A DNA stretch of 64,000 bases from Gynurincola endophyticus (GTDB taxonomy: Bacteria; Bacteroidota; Bacteroidia; Chitinophagales; Chitinophagaceae): positions 482-64,481 of the forward strand of contig NZ_RCWL01000012.1 of NCBI RefSeq assembly GCF_003991195.1. The letters run 5' to 3'. A model generated the notes under the pieces. That model was not told the origin of the DNA, did not search any database, and saw only the letters and a program-made list of their open reading frames with translations. Below, one piece after another: positions 18,170 to 26,961 of this stretch (the first letter of the stretch is position 1; every line of letters begins with the position of its first letter). A program made the position numbers and the translations under genes.

Positions 18170-19081
18170 ATGATCACCAGAGAAAGAGAGAACTGGCTCC
18201 GGATGTTGTTCATCTGGCAAGGTTCAGTACTTCACAAAATATGGCCCCGGTTATTAATATTATTAGGCGTGTCTATAATTGTTTATCATTTTCATGGCCA
18301 TCTTTTCAGTTATAAAATTAATCTGAATCCTGCCGCCTTTACTTTAGTAGGTATAGCACTGGCTATTTTCTTAGGGTTTTGTAACTCTGCTGCCTATGAC
18401 CGTTATTGGGAAGGCAGAAAACTCTGGGGATCACTCATCATCAATACCCGTTCTGTTGTTCGACAAGTTACTACCTACCTACACGCCGATAAATATCCTT
18501 CACATGAGTTTGCAAAAATGGCTATAGCATTTTCATATGCTTTAAAACATCAATTAAGAAAAACTGACACTACACCTGACATTGAAAGACTGTTACCGGA
18601 AGATGTAGCGATACAAGTACACTCTGCTAATTTCAAACCGGTGATTATTTTAAGAGAAATGGCCAGCTGGATTGATCGTGCGCACCAGGAAGGGCATATT
18701 GACAGTATTACTAAAATGGGAATTGACGCTAACCTCGATAAACTTTCCGATATAGTGGGCGGCTGTGAACGTATTGCCAACAACCCGATCCCTTTCTCTT
18801 ATTACGTATTACTGCACCGGACTGTCTATATCTTTTGTTTTTTACTTCCATTCGGACTGGTTGACAGCATCGGTTGGATGACACCTGTAATTGTGATGTT
18901 TATCGGATATACATTTATGGCGCTGGATGCTATTGTAGATGAAATTAGTGAACCCTTCGGTACCGAACCGAATGACCTGGCATTAAATAGTATGTGTATC
19001 ACCATCGAACATTCATTAAGCGAAATGGTGAACCTGCCGATAGAGAAAAAGATCATACGCGCAGCAATGGTAGTAGATTAA
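18170..19081 (+). CDS. Bestrophin-family anion channel
   Basis: About 303 residues from the ATG at 18170, where MITRERENWLRMLFIWQGSVLHKIWPRL opens in the usual bestrophin manner. Family signatures: GFCNSAAYDRYWEGRKLWGSL with the conserved NxAYDRxWE block, helical segments near residues 25-75 and 220-260 (VYIFCFLLPFGLVDSIGWMT), and the C-terminal EISEPFGTEPNDLALNSMC block. These form pentameric chloride/bicarbonate channels in the inner membrane. Its TAA directly abuts the stop of the convergent CHAT gene, leaving no bases between the two reading frames. Confidence 0.92.
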   Translation: MITRERENWLRMLFIWQGSVLHKIWPRLLILLGVSIIVYHFHGHLFSYKINLNPAAFTLVGIALAIFLGFCNSAAYDRYWEGRKLWGSLIINTRSVVRQVTTYLHADKYPSHEFAKMAIAFSYALKHQLRKTDTTPDIERLLPEDVAIQVHSANFKPVIILREMASWIDRAHQEGHIDSITKMGIDANLDKLSDIVGGCERIANNPIPFSYYVLLHRTVYIFCFLLPFGLVDSIGWMTPVIVMFIGYTFMALDAIVDEISEPFGTEPNDLALNSMCITIEHSLSEMVNLPIEKKIIRAAMVVD

Positions 19082-22000
19082 TCATCGCTTTGATTTGACT
19101 CTTTTCCTGTAAAACAAAAAACCGGTGAGTAGCAACAAAGCCACTACAATTAAAGAGTAATATGCCGAAAGATTATTATAAATTGGAGTTGTATCACCAA
19201 TCAATGATAAACCGGCCCAGTAATAAGGATGCGCCAGAGATTCATCTTCGCCATTAATGACATCTAACTTTGCCCTCCTCAATGCTTCACTTTTACTTTT
19301 CCCTTTGGCCAGGTATTGATAAAATTTTTCAATAACATCCGTACTTGTTTTTTCATCAATCTTCCACAAGCTCATCACCACCCCCGGGCATCCCGCGTGC
19401 ATAAAACTATGTGCAAGAGATATCACGCCCTCTCCGTTTCGCCAGGCACCCGCACCTGTTTCACAGGCACTCAACACAGCCAGCTCTGCACGTAATTGCA
19501 TAGAATAGATCTCATACGCATGCAGATAACCATCGTCATTATTCAATGTATCATCAGGCATAGCTTTCGCCAGAAAAAACCTGGATTGTAACGGAGACTG
19601 ATCATTTACTTCAGCATGTGTTCCCAAATGTAAGATTCTGTAATTACCTGCTTTTTCTTTAAAAATACGCTCTTCCGCATCCTGTTCAATATACATATCA
19701 TTCGGTAATAGAGTAGCGATACGTACCGCTCCCGTCAAAGCAAATGGCTGTCTGAATAAATACCGGTACGACTCATCAGCCAATACATCAGACGCTCTAT
19801 TAAAATAATTCTGCTTCATCTCATCTGAAAAAACCGGTGTGAATAAAGCCAGCTTTTTAACATCACGCCCGTTTTTCATTTTAGAAAACTGTATCGCACT
19901 GGTAGCAGAGAGCAAATACGACAATTCATATTTCTGAATCAGGTAAGGCATTTTTGCAAAACTCCTCTCCTTGTCATCTGATAAAAGTATTTCAAAATTC
20001 AGGTAATGTAATTCTCCATCGGGAACAATCAATAGTTTGCGAGAAGAAAAATATTGCTCTGCCGGCTGAATCAACGATTTATATAAAGCATAGGCATTCT
20101 CTGTAAACTCCTCCGGTTTTAATCCATATAAATTACGCAACAGAGCCACCCGTTCCAGTACCTTTTTGTCTATTTGTTTTAATTTAAAGTCATTTGCGGT
20201 TAAAACAAACAAAAATATAGACTGCTCTGTAATAGCATATTCAACCAATGTTTCGTTCTTCTTTAACAGTTCCCTCCTTATCTGTTCGGGAGTTGCCGGA
20301 GTAATATCATTTTTCAATAACAAAGTATTATCGCCAGCCTGTTTTAAACTATCCTGAAAATAACGGTACGATTCCATTGCCGATGATAACACTCCCAATA
20401 ATGAATCTTTTCTATCCTCATTAAGATATTGAAGGTTGATGGTATGAATATTTGCCCTAAACCACTGATCTCTTTGTATTACGGGATTCTCATCGATATT
20501 TTGTTCAACCAACATATTGTTCGAGGCTAATTTCAGTAATAAACCTTTACTACTCTCTGCAAAAGAAAAAGCGTTACGAACATATTGCTGCTGACTGCCC
20601 TTTTCAGACAATATCCAGCAGGCCTCCATTGCCTGAGCAAAGATTTGTTTATTTACATCAGCTAAATCAATCAATGCAGCCTGCGATCGGAATGCATGCA
20701 GATTACCGGTGATAAAATTTTTATACTGATCAGCCAGCTGCAGCAATTCAATTAGTTGTTCTTTATTGGTATTCTGCTGATACATTCGCATTAATATACC
20801 AATACGTGTATTGATATATACCAATACATTATAACTAAAAGGTAAATTTTGTATCCATTCGATTTTTTGTTTCCAATCAGGCCGGCCTGTTAATAGTTCT
20901 GTAAAAACACTATCTGAATAACGATAGGCCTGCTCCAATTCACCGGCAGATAAATAGATTTCACTGATATCTCCCAGCTTAGCCGCAATACTCTGATTAC
21001 CGGCAGGATATTTTGTTCGGAAAGACTGTACAATTCCTTTTGTTAACTCAAGAGCCTGTTCTTTCGCTCCCATGATCGCGAGTATTTTAGCAAGATCCAG
21101 CTTTGTTTTCAAAGCCAGTTCAGTATGTTCAGACTTCCCTTTTTTATAGTTACTCAGTGCGCGTTGGTACCAGGCTTTAGCAGCAACGTAATCTTGTTTT
21201 AATACATAATAATCACCATAAAAAGTTTCAGCATAAGCAAGGTCTGATAAATTATAAGGAGCATGCCGTAATTGTAACTGATAGGCACGTTCGAATATTT
21301 TACCGGCCTCCTCCATTTGGCCTACTTTCATTTTGTTCACTGCCAGATCTAATAAAATATTTACCATTCCCGGACCATCGTCACCATATGTTTTGGTAAG
21401 AAGCTGTGATCCTTTCTGTAAATATTCCTGTGCCAGAAATGGTTCATTGATATATTGATATAAATTACCCAGGTTCTGATAAGCGGCCGCTAACGGAAAA
21501 CCGTCTCCACCACTGATATAATTTTCCTGTTGTATATCCACTGCTTTCTGACGGTGAAAGAGTGCTTCCTCATATCTGCGTAACATTTCATAGATAATCG
21601 CCAGACTATTGTGCATCGTGCCCACCCCGGGGTGATTCTTAGAGAAATGAATCATCATTACTCTTTGAAACTCTTTACCATCTTCTAAAGCGGCTTCATA
21701 TTTTTCGTCATAACTATTGATGTAATAACGTGTTTGAACAAGTGTACTCATGGTAAATCCGTCTTTACCTTCTAAAGCCAGATTCATATTATATGCATCG
21801 TCTGCATACTTTCTGGCAGTAGCATATTCACCCAGTAAAAGATTTTTTACAGCAATATAGTTGTAGAGAAGTATATAATGGCGGTTCGGTGGTTCATTTT
21901 CATTAATGGCAGCCAGCCCCTTCACAAAATATTTATCAGCCTCGTCTAATTCATGCTGCTGTATAAATAGTTGTCCCATTCTGCTATAAGCAGCCACACG

Positions 22001-22300
22001 CGCAACAGATTTTGGGGGAAGGGTTTCTGCAAGTGTTAAGATAGTGTCCATTAAACTGAATGCAGAATCCAGCCCGTTATTATGCCATACCACCAATACT
22101 TTTTGCACTTTTGCCAATACAAGGCTATCTATACGACTTTTTTGAACCTGACGGTCAATAGATAAATTAATATAATAAAGAGAACTGTCTATTTTATTCT
22201 CACGATAAGTACGCACAGCTTTATCGTAATTGTTTTCCTGTGCATTGGCAAACAAAGTCAATAAATTTGTCAGGAAAAAAGTACAAAAAAGCCACTTCAT
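19082..22300 (-). CDS. CHAT-domain TPR protein with C-terminal membrane anchor
   Basis: 1072 residues. A signal peptide (MKWLFCTFFLTNLLTLFANA) leads into about 500 residues of TPR repeats (for example AAAYQNLGNLYQYINEPFLA). A linker with a long helical part follows, then a CHAT caspase-like peptidase domain at about 690-1030. Catalytic residues are in place: His895 in HLGTHAE and Cys946 in LSACETGAG. A single membrane span at about 1049-1064, followed by RKRVKSKR, orients the TPR and peptidase parts outside the cytoplasm. It is the last gene of an operon with an ECF sigma factor and a TPR membrane protein, 2 bases after the latter. It may cleave a protein on binding a partner; no target is seen. 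Confidence 0.9.
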   Translation of the reverse strand: MKWLFCTFFLTNLLTLFANAQENNYDKAVRTYRENKIDSSLYYINLSIDRQVQKSRIDSLVLAKVQKVLVVWHNNGLDSAFSLMDTILTLAETLPPKSVARVAAYSRMGQLFIQQHELDEADKYFVKGLAAINENEPPNRHYILLYNYIAVKNLLLGEYATARKYADDAYNMNLALEGKDGFTMSTLVQTRYYINSYDEKYEAALEDGKEFQRVMMIHFSKNHPGVGTMHNSLAIIYEMLRRYEEALFHRQKAVDIQQENYISGGDGFPLAAAYQNLGNLYQYINEPFLAQEYLQKGSQLLTKTYGDDGPGMVNILLDLAVNKMKVGQMEEAGKIFERAYQLQLRHAPYNLSDLAYAETFYGDYYVLKQDYVAAKAWYQRALSNYKKGKSEHTELALKTKLDLAKILAIMGAKEQALELTKGIVQSFRTKYPAGNQSIAAKLGDISEIYLSAGELEQAYRYSDSVFTELLTGRPDWKQKIEWIQNLPFSYNVLVYINTRIGILMRMYQQNTNKEQLIELLQLADQYKNFITGNLHAFRSQAALIDLADVNKQIFAQAMEACWILSEKGSQQQYVRNAFSFAESSKGLLLKLASNNMLVEQNIDENPVIQRDQWFRANIHTINLQYLNEDRKDSLLGVLSSAMESYRYFQDSLKQAGDNTLLLKNDITPATPEQIRRELLKKNETLVEYAITEQSIFLFVLTANDFKLKQIDKKVLERVALLRNLYGLKPEEFTENAYALYKSLIQPAEQYFSSRKLLIVPDGELHYLNFEILLSDDKERSFAKMPYLIQKYELSYLLSATSAIQFSKMKNGRDVKKLALFTPVFSDEMKQNYFNRASDVLADESYRYLFRQPFALTGAVRIATLLPNDMYIEQDAEERIFKEKAGNYRILHLGTHAEVNDQSPLQSRFFLAKAMPDDTLNNDDGYLHAYEIYSMQLRAELAVLSACETGAGAWRNGEGVISLAHSFMHAGCPGVVMSLWKIDEKTSTDVIEKFYQYLAKGKSKSEALRRAKLDVINGEDESLAHPYYWAGLSLIGDTTPIYNNLSAYYSLIVVALLLLTGFLFYRKRVKSKR

Positions 22301-22302
22301 AT

Positions 22303-23049
22303 TTATTCAAGTTTTTTCAACAATAATTGCGATTGTTTATTTTCCGGAATTGTTTTTAACAATACAATGGCTTCGTCTCTTTTATTCAACCGGAGATGGC
22401 AAAGTGCCAGGTACCAGACTGCTTTTTCCTGGTATACCGATCCGGAAGATTTACTCAATGGCAATAACATTGCTACAGCCTCATCCACTTTATTCAGACT
22501 CATCAGTGCGATAGCTGAATAATATTGCAGGGTATCGCTTTCGTCGTTCAGGGTAGTTACCTGCTGCCACTTACTCAATGCTTTTTCATAATCAGCTTCT
22601 TTGTAGCTGATCATACCGTCATACAAAAGATAAAGCGCAGAATCGGCATTACTCATTTCAACCGGTAATCCGATATCCTGCGTAAAGAAATTTTTATATA
22701 ATTGTTCGTTTGAGCTTCCGGAAGGTTGCATCCACCAGATACCTGCTATTGCCAGCACGAGCACCGAAGCAGCAACCCACCACCAACGTTTCATAGCATG
22801 TATATTTCCATTACTATCTCGCGAAGATGTTCTAACATCTTTATGAAAGTCATTCAAACGATCGTTCAGGTCAGCTTCACGTGTTCCAATTAATAATAAT
22901 TTAACTTCCTCCACTTTTTGTTGCAGCAAGCGGTTATGTTGTAACTCCTTTTCAAAAGCAGTCACTGCAGCCTCATCCATTTCATGGTATAAGTACTGAC
23001 TGATTAAAGTCAATTCTTCCTGAGCTATTTCATAAGATGGTTTTCTCAT
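22303..23049 (-). CDS. Probable anti-sigma factor with periplasmic TPR domain
   Basis: 248 residues. The N-terminal cytoplasmic part (1-88) is acidic and helical and has the look of a sigma-binding domain without a zinc-finger motif (EMDEAAVTAFEKELQHNRLL, with the length and pattern of Bacteroidota anti-sigma starts). One membrane span lies at 89-107 (WWWVAASVLVLAIAGIWWM). The outer part has TPR-type repeats (DGMISYKEADYEKALSKWQQV, YYSAIALMSLNKVDEAVAML, YLALCHLRLNKRDEAIVLL). Its start overlaps the end of the sigma gene by 4 bases. Role inferred: holds the sigma factor and senses something through the TPR part. Confidence 0.75.
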   Translation of the reverse strand: MRKPSYEIAQEELTLISQYLYHEMDEAAVTAFEKELQHNRLLQQKVEEVKLLLIGTREADLNDRLNDFHKDVRTSSRDSNGNIHAMKRWWWVAASVLVLAIAGIWWMQPSGSSNEQLYKNFFTQDIGLPVEMSNADSALYLLYDGMISYKEADYEKALSKWQQVTTLNDESDTLQYYSAIALMSLNKVDEAVAMLLPLSKSSGSVYQEKAVWYLALCHLRLNKRDEAIVLLKTIPENKQSQLLLKKLE

Positions 23050-23606
23050 ATACTGCTTTCCTCATTCATTACAAGTTCACGAAGTTGTTTCAAACAACGG
23101 TATTTGTTGTTCTTAGCGCTGGCTTCCGTCCAACCGAAAGCAGCGGCTATTTCTTTTAAGCTTTGTTTATTAAAGTAAAATCTTTTTAACAATTCACGAC
23201 ATCTTTCACCGAGGTGTTTATATTTACTTTTGACAGTATCGATATAGAGATCCGTCTCGTCTGTTTCCTGATGAAACGGAATCTCATCTATCGAATCGTT
23301 CACCAAAACTACTTGCCTTGTTTTTTTCTTTCGAAGTTCATCAATCCACTTATTCTTTGCCACTCTGAAAAGATAAGCGCTGAACTCCTTTTCATCTACA
23401 GGAGAAAAGCGTGCCAGCTGTACATTTCTCCATACGGCCAGAAAAGCTTCCTGATAAATGTCTTTCACATCATCCTCCGTTCCACTATTCTTCACGATAT
23501 AGTAATTCACTTGTTGAAAGTTATGCACATATAGCCGTTTCAGTAAGTGTAAATCATCACGTTGGATTGCTTCCACAAAAACAGACGATTCTTCAGGTTG
23601 AGACAT
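23046..23606 (-). CDS. ECF-type RNA polymerase sigma factor
   Basis: About 186 residues, starting at the ATG 23604-23606. Region 2 is seen as YIVKNSGTEDDVKDIYQEAFLAVWRN and FSAYLFRVAKNKWIDELRKKK; region 4 as ERCRELLKRFYFNKQSLKEIAAAFGWTEASAKNNKYRC. This is the usual short extracytoplasmic-function sigma factor. It begins a three-gene operon with the TPR membrane protein (4-base overlap) and the CHAT protein. No ECF promoter motif that I recognise lies just upstream, so autoregulation is not shown. Confidence 0.93.
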   Translation of the reverse strand: MSQPEESSVFVEAIQRDDLHLLKRLYVHNFQQVNYYIVKNSGTEDDVKDIYQEAFLAVWRNVQLARFSPVDEKEFSAYLFRVAKNKWIDELRKKKTRQVVLVNDSIDEIPFHQETDETDLYIDTVKSKYKHLGERCRELLKRFYFNKQSLKEIAAAFGWTEASAKNNKYRCLKQLRELVMNEESSI

Positions 23607-23948
23607 CAATAATAATTTCCAACTAATGTATGATTTTTCTTTAAATTTCTGAATACTTCAACGCTATGAAATCTTCATTATCAGTTATCAAAACATTATC
23701 TGAAAATATTATTGATCTTTCCCGGTCTTATTTCTTCCATTAGTATTACAATAAGGCACTTTTTTATACAGCACAGCAAACAACTTATATAACCAGTTAG
23801 TTACTCCAACCAGCGTCCCCAACACTCTCGTTATCTGCAACATACACATTACTACTTTTTACACACAGAGTTTCCGCAGCAACACATCATTCCTCCCTTC
23901 CGGCACTTTGCAACCGGAACTATTGCAATAAAAGATGAATCCGTATGA
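23607..23948. other. Intergenic region, nothing recognised
   Basis: About 340 bases between the sigma gene and the serine hydrolase gene, with an AT-rich left part and a more mixed right part. I see no gene, hairpin terminator or clear promoter. Confidence 0.5.
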
Positions 23949-25124
23949 TTAAAACTGATCTATATTCTGCCACGGCGCATTGCCATTAATAGCTGTCCAG
24001 ACAAGCGCATCCAGTTCGTTCATTTCATTGCCACCGGCTCTGGTATTGGTTAACACCGCCCAGTTATAGCCGTTGTTACCACGCACCCATACCGATACAG
24101 AACCCGGTAATGAACCGGTATGCCACCAGTGTTTTGCCTGATTAACACTCCATCCCAATCCATACCCGGAAGGAGTAGCCAGTGAGGGCGCGGTAGTCAT
24201 AGTAGTAAGAGAAGCGCTGCTCAGGATATCTTTTTTATTGTTAAATCCGTCTACATGCACCAGCAAACGAACGAGGTCTTTGGCAGAAGCAATCCAACCG
24301 CCGTGTGCATCCATGCGAACGATATTATAACTGTAAGGAGCATTACCACCGGCAGTGGTACCATAATACTTCACTTCACCGCTTTTACGGTCGCCGAGTG
24401 TATTACCGCCAACAGTCATGCGGGTAATACCTACTGGTTGTAAAATCGCATCCTTCACATACTGTTCATACGATTTGCCTGAAACTTTTTCGACAATACG
24501 TCCCAACACGCAATACCCAAAGTTTGAGTAATCATATTTTGTTCCCGGAGTGGTTTGTACCGGACGGTTATCGAGTGTCCAGGAAATTAACTGATCGGCA
24601 GTCATGTTGCCATTCAAAAACATCGGATCATTTACCGAGTTACCCCAGGCACCAGCGGTATGTTCTAAAAGATGTTTTACTGTAATGGCCTGAAGGTTGG
24701 CTGAATAGGTATTATTTCCATACGTAGTACCAAGCAAAGCACCATTTCCGAATACTTTATCACTCAGTTTTACTTTTCCTTCTTCAATAAGTTTCATGAA
24801 AGCAATGCCGGTAACAGACTTTGAAATACTGGCAATACGGAACATATGATCGGTGGTCATGGTTTGATTGGCTTCCTTATCAGCTTGTCCGTACGCTTTC
24901 ACGTACACCAGTTTTTCACCTTTCGAAACTGCCAGCGATAAACCCGGTACATTATACTTGGTCATATAAGCCTGAACGGCATTATCTAAAACAGCGATGT
25001 CATTTTGTTGTGAATTTGGATTCTGATCATCATCCGGCTCATCAGAACCTTTAGAGCAGGCTGCAAAAACAGATAAGGCAAGCACAAGGCTGCAACAGCG
25101 GTAGAAGAATGTCAGTTTATTCAT
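23949..25124 (-). CDS. Beta-lactamase-fold serine hydrolase lipoprotein
   Basis: 391 residues. Lipoprotein signal with Cys23 (VFAAC), then an acidic Asp/Gln/Asn-rich linker. Class C beta-lactamase/DD-peptidase fold: Ser99-x-x-Lys102 in IASISKSV, Tyr199-Ser-Asn201 in YDYSNFGY, and His335-Thr-Gly337 in WWHTGSLP (replacing the KTG of true beta-lactamases). Members act as esterases, D-amino-acid peptidases or similar periplasmic hydrolases. The substrate cannot be read from sequence. It stands alone on the minus strand. Confidence 0.88.
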   Translation of the reverse strand: MNKLTFFYRCCSLVLALSVFAACSKGSDEPDDDQNPNSQQNDIAVLDNAVQAYMTKYNVPGLSLAVSKGEKLVYVKAYGQADKEANQTMTTDHMFRIASISKSVTGIAFMKLIEEGKVKLSDKVFGNGALLGTTYGNNTYSANLQAITVKHLLEHTAGAWGNSVNDPMFLNGNMTADQLISWTLDNRPVQTTPGTKYDYSNFGYCVLGRIVEKVSGKSYEQYVKDAILQPVGITRMTVGGNTLGDRKSGEVKYYGTTAGGNAPYSYNIVRMDAHGGWIASAKDLVRLLVHVDGFNNKKDILSSASLTTMTTAPSLATPSGYGLGWSVNQAKHWWHTGSLPGSVSVWVRGNNGYNWAVLTNTRAGGNEMNELDALVWTAINGNAPWQNIDQF

Positions 25125-25344
25125 TTTTGTTGTTTTCTTATCTCTATATCGTGAGAAATAAAAAAGGTCATCAAAAATGAATCAGGAGTTTAGTTTATTG
25201 ATTATCAAATGTAATTGAAAGTTGAGAGTTAAAAATTGAAAATGAAGAATTGAGAACGGCTACGCAGTTCTTACAGTTCAGCTATATTCAATTATAAGAA
25301 GAGCTATATCCACTTTCCATCAAAAAAGCAACTGAAAAAAGTGA

Positions 25345-25767
25345 TTAATCTTTTTGTATACCGAAGAATTCCAGAAAAGCATTATAATCGGCTTTTTTTC
25401 TAAACATCTTTTTACTGATACCAAATACGCGTTCGTCAGAACCGGTGCGATAAACCTCTATTACATAAGATTCACCGAGCATACCTTTGACTTTACCTTT
25501 TTTAAACAAAAGGTCTTTATAAGGAAGTGTGATCGATTTTCTTTTATTTTCCAGGTATTCGAACGTAACGTTTTCCCTGTCGGCAACCATCTTTAGAATC
25601 AGCCGGCGGTTAAGAATATAAAGGAAGTACAACAACGCTACCACCATTACCAATGTTCCGGTAAGGTCGCGGTTAGCAACAGTTAATGAGATAGCACAGG
25701 CGCCAAATATCAATAAAAGGGCAATCATTCTTGTTAACTTCGTTGTAATAACCAGGCTATCTTTCAT
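25345..25767 (-). CDS. Small membrane protein, unknown function
   Basis: 140 residues. Two membrane spans near the N terminus (MIALLLIFGACAISLTVA and LVMVVALLYFLYIL) precede a soluble domain of about 75 residues with mostly beta strands (ENVTFEYLENKRKSITLPYK, ESYVIEVYRTGSDERVFGIS). The overall shape suggests a PH-like or YcxB-like membrane-attached domain, but I see no decisive motif. No close neighbour on the same strand. Confidence 0.6.
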   Translation of the reverse strand: MKDSLVITTKLTRMIALLLIFGACAISLTVANRDLTGTLVMVVALLYFLYILNRRLILKMVADRENVTFEYLENKRKSITLPYKDLLFKKGKVKGMLGESYVIEVYRTGSDERVFGISKKMFRKKADYNAFLEFFGIQKD

Positions 25768-26264
25768 TTTTTAAGTTTGGAGCGTGAAGGTAAGAAGAAA
25801 TTTTAAAAGAGAAGATCTGATAAAATGAGTGTAGTATTTCAAGTAGCACCGCATACAACCCGATGCCGGTACCCTATAAAAAACACTGATTTTTTTGAAC
25901 CGGCGGCAGTAATACTGAGCAACACCGGTTGCGTCGCACACTTGTACGTTTGAACCAGCCTAATAAGCTGATAAAAGAATAGCTCTATCTATTAAGATAC
26001 AAAAAAATAGTCATATTACCAAATGAACCTTCCATCCCAACAACACCCAACCGGTCATCTGCTGATGAAAGATTTTTTGTTAAAACAAACTCCTTCCCAA
26101 AATCAATCTTCATCCCTGCCGCAATAAGAATTATATGTATATAAGTTCGTCAAGCACCGAAAAATAAAAGAAACGATCATACGAAAAAAAATTCTCAGTG
26201 AAAAAATTGAAAACACGAAAACCCGGAACATTTCTAATAAATAATGAATACACGGGTCAGGCCC
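25768..26264. other. Intergenic region, nothing recognised
   Basis: About 500 bases between the small membrane protein and the GntR gene. Contains several CCGGT words and AT-rich stretches, but no gene or stable hairpin that I can support. Confidence 0.5.
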
Positions 26265-26294
26265 TTGCAATTTCATCAGGAAAACCTACTTTTG
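26265..26294 (+). promoter_or_regulatory. Promoter of the GntR/hydrolase operon
   Basis: TTG at 26265-26267, 19-base spacer, TACTTTTG at 26287-26294, an exact fit to the Bacteroidota form TTG-N19-TAnnTTTG. Transcription would start near 26300, giving a leader of about 20 bases to the ATG at 26320. Confidence 0.75.
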
Positions 26295-26297
26295 CAC

Positions 26298-26309
26298 ATT
26301 GTATACAAT
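26298..26309. promoter_or_regulatory. GntR (FadR/FCD type) operator
   Basis: ATTGTATACAAT is a perfect 12-base palindrome with the TGTATACA core typical of FadR-subfamily GntR regulators. It overlaps the expected transcription start, directly before the GntR gene. A partial extra half-site (TATACAA, 26309-26315) follows. Autorepression is the simplest reading. Confidence 0.75.
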
Positions 26310-26319
26310 ATACAAATTC

Positions 26320-26961
26320 ATGATAGCACACGAAACTCTTAAATCTCAGATAATTAAGGCCTTATGGCAATTAATTATTGAAGGCAAAATATTACCCAAC
26401 CAACCCATGCGGGAAGTTCATCTGGCAGAACTATTAAATATTAGCCGCACTCCCCTCAGAGAAGCGCTTCAGCAGCTGGAATGGGAAGGTATTATAGTAT
26501 CTGAATCAAGAAAGGGCTATCGACTGGCACAATTTTCAGAAAATGATATTACTGAAATTTATCCGCTAAGAGCCAGGTTAGAATCATTTGCCCTCGAATT
26601 ATCGGGTATTCCGACACAAAAGGTTTTGGACGAACTTATTGAAATCAATCAAAAAATATTGAACACCACCTCTTCCAAACAAATTGTTGAATTGGATGAA
26701 CGTTGGCATTTGCTGCTAATCTCAAACTGTTCTAATGAAAGACTACTGAAAATGATAAAAATCCTGCATCGTCAGTCGCAGCGGTATGAATATGCTTATA
26801 TGGAAATGAATAACACCGTTGAGAAGTCAGTTACACAGCACGAAAATATAATTCTTCATCTACAAAACGGGCAACTACACCAAGCAGTAGAATTATTTGC
26901 TAAAAATAATTTAGTAGGTATAGATACACTCATTAACTGGTTAAATTCTAAAAGCAAATAA
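26320..26961 (+). CDS. GntR-family regulator (FadR/FCD type)
   Basis: 213 residues from the ATG at 26320; an in-frame TTG at 26299 sits inside the operator and is unlikely to be the start. N-terminal winged helix (LKSQIIKALWQLIIEGKILP, MREVHLAELLNISRTPLREA, LQQLEWEGIIVSESRKGYRL), then an all-helical FCD ligand domain with the expected His residues (WHLLLISNC, TQHENIILHL). FCD members bind small organic acids or similar ligands, often with a metal. The next gene starts on the base after its stop codon, so it controls the fusion hydrolase. Confidence 0.92.
   Translation: MIAHETLKSQIIKALWQLIIEGKILPNQPMREVHLAELLNISRTPLREALQQLEWEGIIVSESRKGYRLAQFSENDITEIYPLRARLESFALELSGIPTQKVLDELIEINQKILNTTSSKQIVELDERWHLLLISNCSNERLLKMIKILHRQSQRYEYAYMEMNNTVEKSVTQHENIILHLQNGQLHQAVELFAKNNLVGIDTLINWLNSKSK

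Noticed and set aside
23607-23948. ECF-type promoter before the CHAT operon
   Set aside because: No TGTC-N16-CGTC-like pair seen on the correct strand; ECF binding motif for this group is not known to me.
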